Assembly (NCBI GenBank): GCA_946480605.1
Contig: CAMLKW010000039.1
Span: 1 to 24,831 of the forward strand
Source of the DNA: an uncultured Roseateles sp.
GTDB lineage: Bacteria; Pseudomonadota; Gammaproteobacteria; Burkholderiales; Burkholderiaceae
Length of the DNA stretch: 24,831 bases
Direction of reading: 5' to 3'
Shown here: piece by piece, positions 1 to 7,708 of the stretch
How the letters are laid out: every line of letters begins with the position of its first letter
Numbering within the stretch: the stretch's first letter is position 1
The notes under the pieces: model-generated
Told to the model about the DNA's origin: nothing
Databases searched by the model: none
The model's input: only the letters and a program-made list of their open reading frames with translations
Made by a program: the position numbers and the translations under genes

Positions 1-500
1 TGGTGTTCCTGCAGAACATCACCGGCTTCATGGTCGGCCGCAAGTACGAGAACGAAGGCATCGCCCGCGCCGGCGCCAAGATGGTCACGGCGGTGGCCTG
101 CGCCGCGGTGCCCAAGTTCACGGTGATCATCGGCGGCAGCTTCGGCGCCGGCAACTACGGCATGTGCGGCCGCGCCTACTCGCCGCGCTTCCTGTGGATG
201 TGGCCGAACGCGCGCATCAGCGTGATGGGCGGCGAGCAGGCCGCCAGCGTGCTGGCCACCGTCAAGCGCGACGGCATCGAAGGCAAGGGCGGCCAGTGGA
301 GCGCCGACGAGGAAGAGGCCTTCAAGGCGCCGATCCGCAACCAGTACGAGCGCCAGGGCCACCCGTACTACGCCAGCGCGCGCCTGTGGGACGACGGCGT
401 CATCGACCCCGCCGACACGCGCCGCGTGCTGGCGCTGGGCTTGAGCGCATCGCTGAACGCGCCCATCCCGGAGACGAAGTTCGGCGTGTTCCGCATGTGA
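1..500 (+). CDS. liuB: Methylcrotonoyl-CoA carboxylase beta (carboxyltransferase) subunit, 3' part
   Basis: This is the C-terminal part of the carboxyltransferase subunit that moves CO2 from carboxybiotin to 3-methylcrotonyl-CoA in leucine and isovalerate degradation. The gene enters from the left edge; the first in-frame GTG at position 3 is internal and not a start. About 165 residues are visible. They include the glycine-rich [18 protein letters not shown] stretch, which forms part of the acyl-CoA/biotin pocket, then [16 protein letters not shown] and the family-typical C-terminus [17 protein letters not shown]. The TGA stop shares its A with the ATG of the next gene. The partner alpha subunit lies about 8.5 kb downstream at 9042, instead of nearby as in compact liu operons. 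The family assignment is firm; choosing MCC beta over another acyl-CoA carboxylase rests on the motif set and on the hydratase, alpha subunit and lyase genes further along. Confidence 0.93.
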   Translation, partial: VFLQNITGFMVGRKYENEGIARAGAKMVTAVACAAVPKFTVIIGGSFGAGNYGMCGRAYSPRFLWMWPNARISVMGGEQAASVLATVKRDGIEGKGGQWSADEEEAFKAPIRNQYERQGHPYYASARLWDDGVIDPADTRRVLALGLSASLNAPIPETKFGVFRM

Positions 501-1294
501 TGGCGATGCGCTGGTGCTTGCTGCTCGCCGTGCTGTCGGCCAGCCTCAGCTTCGAGGCTGGCGCGGCCACGCGGGATGACCTGGCTCGCGTCGAGACCGC
601 GCTGCGCCGAGTCGCCGCGCCCTGGTGCGGCCGGCTGGCGACGCTGGACGCCCAGGGTCGACGTCGCTGTACCGTATCTTTCGACAGCCACGGCCCGGCG
701 GGTGGCGGCGGCGCCTTCGCGCTGCTCGACAAGACGCACATCACCGACGAGTTGCTGGCGGCGCTATCCATCGACGAGCTGGCCGCCGTGATGGGGCACG
801 AGTTGGCCCACCTCGTGCTGGGCCATGCGCTCTTCAAGCTGCGCGCGCAGCAGGTCATCGCGCCGAACGAGATGCGCGGCATGGCGCTGTCGCTGGCCGA
901 AGGCGTCGGCGTGGAGCCCCACGAGCACACGCCCGCCGATCCGCGCACCCAGGAGCTGGACGCCGACACACTGGGCCTTGTCTTCGCTGGCCTGGCCGGT
1001 TACGACGTGCGCCGAGGCGCCGCCTTGTGGCGCACGGCGGCAGCTCGCATCCCCGGGTGGACGGCCCATGGCGGCGCCACACATCCCGACGACGCCCGCC
1101 GTCTGGCGAGTGCCACGCGGGCGGCCACCGCCTTTTGCCGCGCCGCAGCAACCTCTCGCCCACCCTGGCCCGCCACAGGGCGCCTGCTGCCCGCCTACGA
1201 ACTGTCGCGGGACGAAGCCCTGCAGCTGCTCGACCCTGTCGCGCTTGCCAAGGCCTGCGGCAAGTCGCCGGCCGCCGGGGCTTCGCAACCATGA
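500..1294 (+). CDS. Exported M48-family zinc metallopeptidase
   Basis: Predicted periplasmic or membrane-anchored zinc protease of 264 residues. The start is the ATG at 500, which overlaps the previous stop (TGATG); an ATG two codons later at 506 is an alternative. The frame is open further upstream, but that part lies antisense-like over the carboxylase gene and is not coding. Residues about 4-22 form a hydrophobic export signal (MRWCLLLAVLSASL, then an Ala-Gly-Ala cleavage region). The M48 signature is complete: HELAH at 100-104, the third zinc ligand in ELDAD at 152-156, and HPDDARR at 195-201, which matches the conserved HP...R element. There are no clear extra domains after the protease core. 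Homologues usually act in envelope quality control; the substrate here is unknown. It is probably cotranscribed with liuB, although a role in leucine catabolism is not obvious. Confidence 0.85.
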   Translation: MAMRWCLLLAVLSASLSFEAGAATRDDLARVETALRRVAAPWCGRLATLDAQGRRRCTVSFDSHGPAGGGGAFALLDKTHITDELLAALSIDELAAVMGHELAHLVLGHALFKLRAQQVIAPNEMRGMALSLAEGVGVEPHEHTPADPRTQELDADTLGLVFAGLAGYDVRRGAALWRTAAARIPGWTAHGGATHPDDARRLASATRAATAFCRAAATSRPPWPATGRLLPAYELSRDEALQLLDPVALAKACGKSPAAGASQP

Positions 1295-1812
1295 CCGCCT
1301 GATGATCACCATCCGCCCGCTGGTCGTAGGCGACTGCCTCGACGACCTGACCCGCCTGCTGCATGCCGCCTATGCGAGCCTCGCCGCCCAGGGCTGGAAC
1401 TTCACCGCCGTGGATCAGTCCGTGCAGGTCACGCGCGCGCGCCTGGCCGGCGCGCAAGGCTTCGTCGCCGAGCGGGACGGCCGCCTCGTCGGCACCGTGG
1501 CCGTGCGCGGCCCCAAGCCGCGCCGGCGAGACCTACATCGCCGACCCGCCACCGCCGCTGTACACGACGCCCGGCACGGCCATCCTGTCGCAGTTGGCCG
1601 TGCACCCAGACTGCCGCGGCCTGGGCCTCGGCGAGCGGCTCATCGACGCGGCCGAAGCCTGGGCCAGCGATCAGGGCTTTGCCCGACTGGCGCTGGACAC
1701 GGCCGAGCCCGCCGAGGCGCTGCGCCGCCGCTACGAGCGGCGCGGCTATGTCGCGGTGGGCCGCGTGCAGTGGATGGGCAAGACGTATGTGTCGGTGCTG
1801 ATGACCAAGCCG

Positions 1813-1842
1813 CTCGAAACACGCTGCTCCGCAGCACGCGAG
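1813..1842 (+). repeat. Imperfect hairpin before vapBC
   Basis: An inverted repeat with outer arms CTCG/CGAG and inner arms GCTGC/GCAGC around a TCC loop lies at the end of the acetyltransferase remnant, just upstream of the AT-rich vapBC leader. It could be a remnant terminator or part of a VapB operator. Neither is proven. Confidence 0.35.
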
Positions 1843-1845
1843 CAG

Positions 1846-1875
1846 AATACACACGAAAATAAAACTCAATACACA
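1846..1875 (+). promoter_or_regulatory. AT-rich vapBC promoter region with a 22-bp-spaced direct repeat
   Basis: The bases just before vapB are strikingly AT-rich against a roughly 70% GC background. The 8-mer AATACACA occurs twice, at 1846-1853 and 1868-1875, starting 22 bp apart (about two helical turns), and the second copy ends two bases before the vapB ATG. Antitoxins of this class commonly autoregulate by binding repeats next to their start, so this is a plausible VapB(C) operator/promoter. A precise -10/-35 pair cannot be assigned. Confidence 0.45.
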
Positions 1876-1877
1876 TC

Positions 1878-2168
1878 ATGCGCACCAACATCGATATCGA
1901 CGACGATTTGATGGCTCGCGCCATGGCCGCCGGTCCGTTCAAGACCAAGAAGGAGGCCGTGGAGGCTGGCCTGGCCCTGCTGGACCGCCAGGCCGCCTAC
2001 CGCGAGATCCTGAAGTGGAAGGGCAAGCTGCAGTGGGGTTGGGACGACGGCGAGCCTCGCCTGGCCGTCCAGCCCAACATCGTCCAGGTCGCCGAACCGG
2101 CTGCGGCCCATCGCGCCAAGGCGGCGGCAAAACCCGCGGCGAAGGTCACAAAGCATGGTCGTCGTTGA
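1878..2168 (+). CDS. vapB: VapB-type antitoxin
   Basis: Antitoxin of a type II toxin-antitoxin pair, 96 residues. The N-terminus MRTNIDIDDDLMARAM, followed by KTKKEAVEAGLALL, is the classic ribbon-helix-helix DNA-binding module of the VapB family (the PF09957-like pattern). It is followed by REILKWKGKLQW, matching the linker that leads into the toxin-binding tail. The tail after about residue 55 is longer than in a typical VapB of about 70 residues, and ends in an Ala/Lys-rich basic stretch (HRAKAAAKPAAKVTKHGRR). The start at 1878 is fixed by the RHH motif and the preceding AT-rich leader. The gene overlaps vapC by 14 bases, the usual translational coupling. Expected role: bind and neutralise the PIN toxin and repress the operon. 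Confidence 0.9.
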   Translation: MRTNIDIDDDLMARAMAAGPFKTKKEAVEAGLALLDRQAAYREILKWKGKLQWGWDDGEPRLAVQPNIVQVAEPAAAHRAKAAAKPAAKVTKHGRR

Positions 2169-2565
2169 CAGCGGCGTGTGGATCGACCTGTTCGCAGGCC
2201 GCGAGAACGGCGCCACGGCGGCGCTTGAGCGCCTGCTGTCAGACGGCGAGACTCGGCTGGTGTTGCCGGACCTGGTGCTGTTCGAGGTGCTGCGCGGCTT
2301 CCGCACCGAGAGCGATCTGCGCGTCGCACGCTCGCTGTTCGCCCGCCTGCCCGTCGACACCACGGGCGGGGCAGACCTGGCTCACAGCGCGGCCGACCAG
2401 TGCCGCCAGCTGCGCCGCCTGGGCCTGACGACACGCAACGACATCGACTGCCTGATCGCCACCTTCTGCATCGAGCGCGGGTTCGCGCTGCTGCACCGCG
2501 ATCACGACTACGACGCCTATGTGGAGCACCTCGGCCTGCAAGCCTGGCCGCACCTGGACAGCTGA
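2155..2565 (+). CDS. vapC: VapC-type PIN-domain ribonuclease toxin
   Basis: Predicted toxin of the pair, 136 residues, the normal length for a single PIN domain. Metal-binding acidic residues are visible at the expected places: D5 in VVDSGVWID, E44 in LFEVLRGF, D98 in RNDIDCLIA, and D116 with D118 in LLHRDHDYD near the C-terminus. PIN toxins are Mg-dependent endoribonucleases, many of which cut tRNA or rRNA; the target here cannot be told from sequence. The frame is intact, so the toxin is probably active and held by the overlapping vapB product. Its stop lies only 4 bases before the start of the leucine-pathway hydratase gene. The pair therefore sits inside a catabolic transcription unit and its promoter could feed downstream genes. 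Confidence 0.92.
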   Translation: MVVVDSGVWIDLFAGRENGATAALERLLSDGETRLVLPDLVLFEVLRGFRTESDLRVARSLFARLPVDTTGGADLAHSAADQCRQLRRLGLTTRNDIDCLIATFCIERGFALLHRDHDYDAYVEHLGLQAWPHLDS

Positions 2566-2569
2566 TGCC

Positions 2570-3355
2570 ATGAACACCCTGCAAGTCACCCATGAGGGCC
2601 ACGTCGCCCGCGTCACGCTGAACCGCCCCGAGGTTCGCAACGCGTTCAACGAGGCGCTGATCGCCGAGCTGACCGGCACCTTCAACGCTTTGGGCGCACG
2701 CGACGACCTGCGCGCCATCGTGCTGGCGGCTGAAGGCAAGGCCTTCTGCGCCGGAGCCGACCTGAACTGGATGAAGGCTTTTGCCCACTTCAGCTGGCAC
2801 GAGAACCACGCCGACGCCAGCAAGCTGGCCGACATGCTGTGGGCCCTCTACAGCTGCCCGGTGCCGGTGATTGCGCGAGTGCAGGGCGATGTGTACGCGG
2901 GCGGCGTGGGGCTGGTGGCCTGTGCGGACATCGTCGTCTCTGTGGACACGGCGGGCTTTTGCCTGAGCGAGGCCAAGCTGGGCCTGCTGCCGGCCACCAT
3001 CGGGCCCTACGTTGTGAAGGCAATGGGCGAGCAGGCGTCGCGGCGCTACTTCGTGACGGCGGAGCGCTTCTCCGCCGATGAGGCTCGCCGACTGGGCCTC
3101 GTGCACGAGGTCGTGGCCGCCGACGCGCTGGATGCCAAGGTGGACGAGCTGGTCACCGCCATTGCGGCCAACGGGCCTGCAGCTGTGCGCGCCTGCAAGC
3201 GGCTCGTCAAGGACGTGGCCGGTCGCCCCGTCACGCCGGAACTGCGCGACGACACAGCCCGCCGCATCGCCGACATCCGCGCCAGCGACGAAGGGCGCGC
3301 CGGCGTGCAGAGCTTCCTTTCCAAGACCCCGACGCCGTGGACGCAGAACCGATGA
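2570..3355 (+). CDS. liuC: Methylglutaconyl-CoA hydratase (enoyl-CoA hydratase family)
   Basis: Predicted crotonase-fold enzyme of 261 residues, adding water to 3-methylglutaconyl-CoA to give HMG-CoA, the step between the carboxylase and the lyase in leucine degradation. The start is the ATG at 2570; the frame is open upstream but that part covers vapC. Crotonase features are present: RPEVRNAFN at 19-27, the oxyanion-hole segments FCAGADLNWM (59-68) and VYAGGVGLVACADIV (108-122), and the acidic residue in SEAKLGLLP (E134 of the SEA triplet). The ADLNWM wording and the presence of both MCC subunits and HMG-CoA lyase on the same strand favour methylglutaconyl-CoA hydratase over a generic fatty-acid enoyl-CoA hydratase. 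Its TGA overlaps the ATG of the next gene (ATGA). Confidence 0.88.
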   Translation: MNTLQVTHEGHVARVTLNRPEVRNAFNEALIAELTGTFNALGARDDLRAIVLAAEGKAFCAGADLNWMKAFAHFSWHENHADASKLADMLWALYSCPVPVIARVQGDVYAGGVGLVACADIVVSVDTAGFCLSEAKLGLLPATIGPYVVKAMGEQASRRYFVTAERFSADEARRLGLVHEVVAADALDAKVDELVTAIAANGPAAVRACKRLVKDVAGRPVTPELRDDTARRIADIRASDEGRAGVQSFLSKTPTPWTQNR

Positions 3356-3945
3356 GCGACGCCACCCTCAACACCTCGGCACCTGACCTTGCCCAAGCCC
3401 AGGCCGACATGCGCCAGGCGTATTGGCACGGCGCCTTCGGCGTGCTGTCCTCGGCGCTGATCTGGGCTGTTGCGGCCGGCGTGGCGGCATTCGCCAAACC
3501 GCAGCAGGCGGTCTGGACGCTGCTGATCGGAGGCATGTTCATCTTCCCGATGAGCATGGTGATGGCCAAGCTCGCGGGCCGCACCGGCATGCACGAGAAG
3601 ACCAACCCGCTCGGGCGGCTGGCGATGCTGAGCACCGTCGGGCTGCTGCTCGGTTGCGCGCTGGCGCTCGGCGTGGCGACGCAGAAGCTGGAGTGGTTCT
3701 TCCCGACCATGCTGCTGGTCATTGGCCTGCGCTACCTCGTGTTCGTGAAGGTGTACGGCCTGCGCATCTACCAGGCCTGCGGCCTCGCGCTCGCCGCGGC
3801 CGGCCTGGTGCTGGGCCTGGTGCTGACCGCGCCGTCACCCGAGCTGAAGGCCGTCGGCCCGCTGCTGGGCGCTCTTGCCGGCGCCGCCATCGAGGCGCTG
3901 TTCAGCGCCCTGCTGCTGCGGCAAGGCCGCGCGAGCGTCCGTTGA
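3352..3945 (+). CDS. Uncharacterised six-helix inner-membrane protein
   Basis: A 197-residue integral membrane protein with no catalytic motif that I recognise. The start is the ATG at 3352, overlapping the liuC stop; a GTG at 3337 in the same frame is less likely. About six hydrophobic helices are visible: roughly residues 25-48, 53-74, 90-108, 112-132, 136-156 and 163-190. A short soluble N-terminus contains DLAQAQADMRQAYWHGAFG. The protein faintly resembles small membrane proteins annotated as DUF7010, but I cannot confirm that. Coupling to liuC (ATGA) and to the next membrane gene (TGATG) indicates cotranscription between the leucine and biotin genes. Transport of a pathway intermediate or precursor is conceivable but unsupported. 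Confidence 0.75.
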   Translation: MSDATLNTSAPDLAQAQADMRQAYWHGAFGVLSSALIWAVAAGVAAFAKPQQAVWTLLIGGMFIFPMSMVMAKLAGRTGMHEKTNPLGRLAMLSTVGLLLGCALALGVATQKLEWFFPTMLLVIGLRYLVFVKVYGLRIYQACGLALAAAGLVLGLVLTAPSPELKAVGPLLGALAGAAIEALFSALLLRQGRASVR

Positions 3946-4556
3946 TGAAGCTCGACGCCGTCCAGCTCATCGCCCTGGCCGCCGCGCTCGGCTGGGCCAG
4001 CGGCCTGCGGCTGTACCTGACGGTGCTGCTGGTCGGCGTGGCCGGGCACTTCGGCTGGATCTCGCTGCCGCCGGGGCTGCAGATCCTGTCGTCGCCGCTG
4101 GTGATGGCCTGCGCCGCCGCGCTGGCGGCGGTGGAGTTCCTGGCCGACAAGGTCCCGCTCATCGACAGCGCCTGGGACGCGCTGCACACGCTGATCCGCA
4201 TCCCCGCCGGCGCGGCGCTGGTGGCAGGCCTCGTCAGCGGCTGGGCGGGCGACCAGGGGCAGGCCTGGGGTATCGTGGCGGCCCTGGCGGGCGGCGGCCT
4301 CGCGGCGGCGGCCCACACGGCCAAGGCCAGCACGCGGGCGGCGGCGAACACCTCGCCCGAGCCCTTCTCCAACATAGCCCTGTCGCTGATCGGCGACGTG
4401 GCCGTGCCCACCATGCTGTGGCTGGCCTGGGCGCATCCGCTCATCTTCTTCCCGCTGCTGGCGCTCGCGCTGCTCGTCGCTGCGGCGCTGATCTGGTTCT
4501 GCTTCAAGTTCCTGCGCGCACTGCTTCGCCGCGTGCGCCGCCCCGCTCCCGCATGA
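3945..4556 (+). CDS. DUF4126-type membrane protein
   Basis: A 203-residue membrane protein matching the DUF4126 pattern: an N-terminal ALGWASGLRLYLTVLLVG helix, then VEFLADKVPLIDSAWDALHTLIRIPAGA, a second hydrophobic block (VAALAGGGLAAAAHTAKASTR), and a C-terminal helix ending in a basic tail (LRALLRRVRRPAPA). The conserved stretch from FLADK to SAWD supports the family call. Function is unknown in the family. The start ATG at 3945 shares a base with the preceding stop, and the stop overlaps the bioA start (ATGA at 4553-4556), so it should be translated from the same message as bioA. Confidence 0.85.
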   Translation: MKLDAVQLIALAAALGWASGLRLYLTVLLVGVAGHFGWISLPPGLQILSSPLVMACAAALAAVEFLADKVPLIDSAWDALHTLIRIPAGAALVAGLVSGWAGDQGQAWGIVAALAGGGLAAAAHTAKASTRAAANTSPEPFSNIALSLIGDVAVPTMLWLAWAHPLIFFPLLALALLVAAALIWFCFKFLRALLRRVRRPAPA

Positions 4557-5833
4557 CTTCTCTCCAAGACCGCAGCCGCAAAGCCGTCTGGCATCCCTGC
4601 ACGCAGATGGCCCGGCTCGACGCCGTGCCGCCGCTGCCCATCGCGCGCGGCGACGGCCCCTGGCTGATCGACACCGACGGCCGCCGCTACTTCGACGCCA
4701 ACTCGTCGTGGTGGGTCAACCTGTTCGGCCACAGCGACGCGAAGCTGCACGACGCGATCAAGGCCCAGCTCGACAGGCTGCCCCACGTGATGCTGGCCGG
4801 CTGCACGCACGAACCCGCCGTGCGGCTGGCCGAGCGGCTGTCCGCGCTCACGGGCGGCGCGCTGGGCCATGTGTTCTTCGGCAGCGATGGCGCCAGCGCC
4901 GTCGAGATCGCGTTGAAACAGAGCTTCCATTCGTGGAAGAACCGCGACCGGCCGGAGAAGCGCGAGTTCGTCTGCCTGAAGAACAGCTATCACGGCGAGA
5001 CGCTGGGCGCGCTGAGCGTGACCGACGTGCAGGTGTTCCGCGACGCCTACGACCCGCTGCTGATGCGCGCGCACATCGTCATGTCGCCCGACGCGCGGCT
5101 GGGCAACGAGGCCGAGGCGCTGGCCGCGATGCGCACGCTGCTGGCCGAGCGGCACGCCTCCATCGCCTGCGTCATCGTCGAACCGCTGATCCAGGGCGCA
5201 GCCGGCATGGTCATGTACTCGCCGGCCTACCTGAAGGGCTTGCGCGAGCTGACGCGCGAGTTCGGCGTGCACCTGATCGCCGACGAGATCGCCGTGGGCT
5301 GTGGGCGCACCGGTACCTTCTTCGCTTGGGAGCAGACGGGCGCCGAATGGCCCGACTTCATCCTGCTGAGCAAGGGCATCACCGGCGGCACCATGCCGCT
5401 GTCGCTGGTGCTGACCACCGACGACGTGTTCGCCGCGTTCTGGAGCGAGGACGTCACGCGCGGCTTCCTGCACTCCCACTCCTACACCGGCAACCCGCTG
5501 GCCTGCGCGGCGGCCAACGCGGTGCTGGACCGCTTCGACGCCGGCCAGCTGGACGACAACCGCGCGCAGGCCGAACGCCTGACCCGCGCCTTCGCGCCTT
5601 TGGCCTCACGCGTCACCCATCTGCGCCAGCGCGGCATGATCCTGGCCTTCGATGTGCCGGACGCGCCACCTCGTTTCGCCGAGACCTTCCACCTGAAGGC
5701 CCGCGCACACGAGTTGCTGATCCGCCCGATCGGCAACACCGTCTACCTGATGCCCCCTTACCTGATCGACGACGCGACCGCAGCCTTCCTGGCACAGGCC
5801 GTGACGTCGACGCTGAACGATGTCCTTGCTTGA
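4553..5833 (+). CDS. bioA: Adenosylmethionine-8-amino-7-oxononanoate aminotransferase
   Basis: PLP enzyme of biotin synthesis that transfers the amino group of S-adenosylmethionine to 7-keto-8-aminopelargonate, giving 7,8-diaminopelargonate; cytoplasmic, 426 residues, full length. BioA-specific signs are WHPCTQM at 13-19 and the NSSWW substrate-pocket segment at 50-54. Class III aminotransferase features follow: FFGSDGASAVE (108-118), SYHGETLGA (145-153), the PLP-nitrogen aspartate in LIADEIAVGCGRTG (D244), and the PLP lysine in LLSKGITGG (K274). The HSHSYTGNPLACAA block follows. The start at 4553 overlaps the preceding stop, and the long open frame upstream is a shadow of the DUF4126 gene. 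The gene overlaps bioF by 14 bases. It is the first gene of an uninterrupted bioA-F-D-B set. Confidence 0.97.
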   Translation: MTSLQDRSRKAVWHPCTQMARLDAVPPLPIARGDGPWLIDTDGRRYFDANSSWWVNLFGHSDAKLHDAIKAQLDRLPHVMLAGCTHEPAVRLAERLSALTGGALGHVFFGSDGASAVEIALKQSFHSWKNRDRPEKREFVCLKNSYHGETLGALSVTDVQVFRDAYDPLLMRAHIVMSPDARLGNEAEALAAMRTLLAERHASIACVIVEPLIQGAAGMVMYSPAYLKGLRELTREFGVHLIADEIAVGCGRTGTFFAWEQTGAEWPDFILLSKGITGGTMPLSLVLTTDDVFAAFWSEDVTRGFLHSHSYTGNPLACAAANAVLDRFDAGQLDDNRAQAERLTRAFAPLASRVTHLRQRGMILAFDVPDAPPRFAETFHLKARAHELLIRPIGNTVYLMPPYLIDDATAAFLAQAVTSTLNDVLA

Positions 5834-7034
5834 TCACCTGAGCGCCAAGCTCGCCGCCATCTCGGCGCAGAGCCTGACGCGCAAGCTGCGCCGCGCCGAC
5901 GACGGCACCGCGCCGCGCCAGACCATCAACGGCCGGCCGCTGCTGATGTTCTGCTCCAACGACTACCTGGGCCTGGCGGCCGAACCGGCCATCGCCGACG
6001 CGCTGGCCGAAGGCGCCCGCCTGTGGGGCGGCGGCTCCGGCGCGTCGCCGCTGGTCAGTGGCCACAGCGCCGCGCACGAGGCCGTCACCGACACGCTGGC
6101 GCGCTGGTACGCACCGCACATCCCGCAGGCCCGCGCCATCGGCTTCTGCACCGGCTACATGGCCAACCTGGCCGTCGTCACGGCGCTGGGCGACGAGCAC
6201 ACCGAGATCTTCTCGGAGCAGCTCAACCACGCGTCGCTGATCGACGCCGCGCGCCTCGCCAAGGCCAAGGTCACGCGCTTTCCGCACGCCGACGTCATCG
6301 CACTGCGCGCGGCGCTGGCGGCCAGCGCCGCCAAGGTCAAGCTCATCGTGACGGACGCGGTGTTCAGCATGGACGGCGACCTCGCGCCACTGCCTGAGCT
6401 GCTGAAGCTGGCCGACGAGTTCGACGCCTGGCTCATCGTCGACGACGCGCACGGCTTTGGCGTGCTGGGCGACAAGGGCCGCGGTTCCGTCGAGCACTTC
6501 GGCCTGAACAGCGAACGCCTCATCCTCGTCGGCACGCTGGGCAAGGCCGCCGGCCTCGCAGGCGCCTTCGTCGCGGCCCACGCCACCATCGTGGAGTACC
6601 TGCTGCAGTCTGCGCGCAACTTCATCTTCTCGACCGCGTCGCCGCCGGCCGTCGAGCATGCGCTGCTGACCAGCTTCGCGCTCATCGAAGGTCCGCTGGG
6701 CGCAGCACGCCGCGCCAACCTCGTCGCGCGGCAGACGCAGTTGCGCGACGGGCTGCTGGCACTCATAGCCCAGCACCCACGCCTGGGCTGGCAGCTGACC
6801 GATTCGGCCACGCCCATCCAGCCGCTCATCGTCGGCGGCAACGCCGAGGTCATGGCGCTGGCCGCCGCGCTGGAAAGCGCCGGCCTGCGCGTGCCCGGCA
6901 TCCGCCCGCCCACCGTCGCGGCCGGCACCGCGCGGCTGCGCATCACGCTGTGCGGCACGCACACCGCCGCCGATGTCGATGCACTGCTGATCGCGCTGGA
7001 GCGCGCCGCGGCGGCCAAGGAGTGCGCGGCGTGA
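5820..7034 (+). CDS. bioF: 8-amino-7-oxononanoate synthase
   Basis: PLP-dependent condensing enzyme joining pimeloyl-ACP (or -CoA) and L-alanine to form 7-keto-8-aminopelargonate, the first ring-assembly step of biotin synthesis; 404 residues. Visible features: [10 protein letters not shown] near residue 44, [11 protein letters not shown] (72-82), the substrate-contact histidine region [14 protein letters not shown] (133-146), the cofactor aspartate/histidine in [11 protein letters not shown] (207-217), and the PLP lysine in GTLGKAAG (K242). The gene begins inside the bioA end and finishes with a GTGA overlap with bioD. Upstream pimelate-forming functions (bioC/bioH) are not in this window. 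The assignment is secure. Confidence 0.97.
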   Translation: MSLLDHLSAKLAAISAQSLTRKLRRADDGTAPRQTINGRPLLMFCSNDYLGLAAEPAIADALAEGARLWGGGSGASPLVSGHSAAHEAVTDTLARWYAPHIPQARAIGFCTGYMANLAVVTALGDEHTEIFSEQLNHASLIDAARLAKAKVTRFPHADVIALRAALAASAAKVKLIVTDAVFSMDGDLAPLPELLKLADEFDAWLIVDDAHGFGVLGDKGRGSVEHFGLNSERLILVGTLGKAAGLAGAFVAAHATIVEYLLQSARNFIFSTASPPAVEHALLTSFALIEGPLGAARRANLVARQTQLRDGLLALIAQHPRLGWQLTDSATPIQPLIVGGNAEVMALAAALESAGLRVPGIRPPTVAAGTARLRITLCGTHTAADVDALLIALERAAAAKECAA

Positions 7035-7708
7035 AGGGCTTCTTCATCACCGGCACCGACACCGAGATCGGCAAGACCTTCGTCACCGCCGCGCTGACGC
7101 GCGCGCTGGCGGCGGCGGGCCGGCGCGTGGCGCCGATCAAGTCGCTGGCCGCCGGGCAGGAATTCATCGACGGCCGCTGGGTCAACGAGGACGTCGCCAC
7201 ATTGCTCTGCGCGCAGAGCCTCGGCCTGAGCGACGCCGACGTCGGCCCGCTGCAGTTCCGCGAGCCCTGCGCGCCGCACATCGCCGCCAGGCTCGAAGGC
7301 GGCACCATAGCCCGCGACGCGCTGCTCGCCGCCATCAGCGCCACCGCGGCCAAGGCCGACATCGCACTCGTCGAAGGCGTCGGCGGCTTCCGCGTGCCGC
7401 TCACCGACACCTGGGACACCGCCGACCTCGCCGTCGACCTGGGCCTGCCGGTCATCCTGGTCGTGGGCCTGCGGCTGGGCTGCATCAACCACGCGCTGCT
7501 GACCGCCGAGGCCATCCGCGCGCGTGGCCTGACGCTGGCCGCATGGGTGGCCAACACGGCAGACCCGCACCAGCCGCATGTCGCCGACAATCTGGCCTCT
7601 CTGCAGGCCGGCCTGAAAGCGCCCTGCCTGGGGCACATCCCCCGACTTTCCGACCCGCTGGCCGCGCCAGCGTGTCTCGACATTTCTCCCTTGGTTGCCC
7701 TCGCATGA
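7031..7708 (+). CDS. bioD: Dethiobiotin synthetase
   Basis: ATP-dependent carboxylase closing the ureido ring of dethiobiotin from 7,8-diaminopelargonate and CO2; 225 residues. The start is the GTG at 7031, overlapping the bioF stop (GTGA). It places the P-loop GTDTEIGKT at residues 8-16, as in E. coli BioD; no ATG lies nearby in frame. [14 protein letters not shown] (114-127) and [20 protein letters not shown] (141-160) are typical. Oddly, the motif usually written KPVASG or KPVAAG reads KSLAAG (37-42): the lysine is kept but the proline and valine are changed, and the serine at the fifth position is alanine. The A of the common VEGAGG is also V. The enzyme is otherwise complete and the operon intact, so I expect it to be functional. 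Confidence 0.95.
   Translation: MKGFFITGTDTEIGKTFVTAALTRALAAAGRRVAPIKSLAAGQEFIDGRWVNEDVATLLCAQSLGLSDADVGPLQFREPCAPHIAARLEGGTIARDALLAAISATAAKADIALVEGVGGFRVPLTDTWDTADLAVDLGLPVILVVGLRLGCINHALLTAEAIRARGLTLAAWVANTADPHQPHVADNLASLQAGLKAPCLGHIPRLSDPLAAPACLDISPLVALA

Larger units (their letters stand above)
1302..1911 (+). pseudogene. GNAT-family N-acetyltransferase interrupted by a frameshift
   Basis: The N-terminal half is read from the ATG at 1302 (MITIRPLVVGDCLDDLTRLL, through GRLVGTVAVRGP). The C-terminal half continues in the +1 frame from about 1511: AGETYIADPPPPLY, then the acetyl-CoA-binding motif QLAVHPDCRGLGLGERLID, and the last strand YVSVLMTKPL. Deleting one C from the CCCC run at 1511-1514 joins the halves into one normal GNAT domain, so a one-base insertion or a sequencing error is likely. 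The joined frame also lacks a stop where the domain ends (about 1815). It runs about 32 low-quality residues into the start of vapB, stopping at 1909-1911. That suggests the original 3' end was lost when vapBC arrived, or through decay. The substrate is unknown. If the shift is a base-call error, this would be an intact gene with an odd tail. Confidence 0.8.

Noticed and set aside
164..499. Upstream extension of the M48 peptidase frame
   Set aside because: It overlaps the carboxylase gene out of frame and its arginine-rich sequence is not protein-like; the signal peptide begins at the ATG at 500.
3902..5479. 525-codon - strand frame opposite DUF4126 and bioA
   Set aside because: No domain is visible and it covers strongly supported + strand genes.
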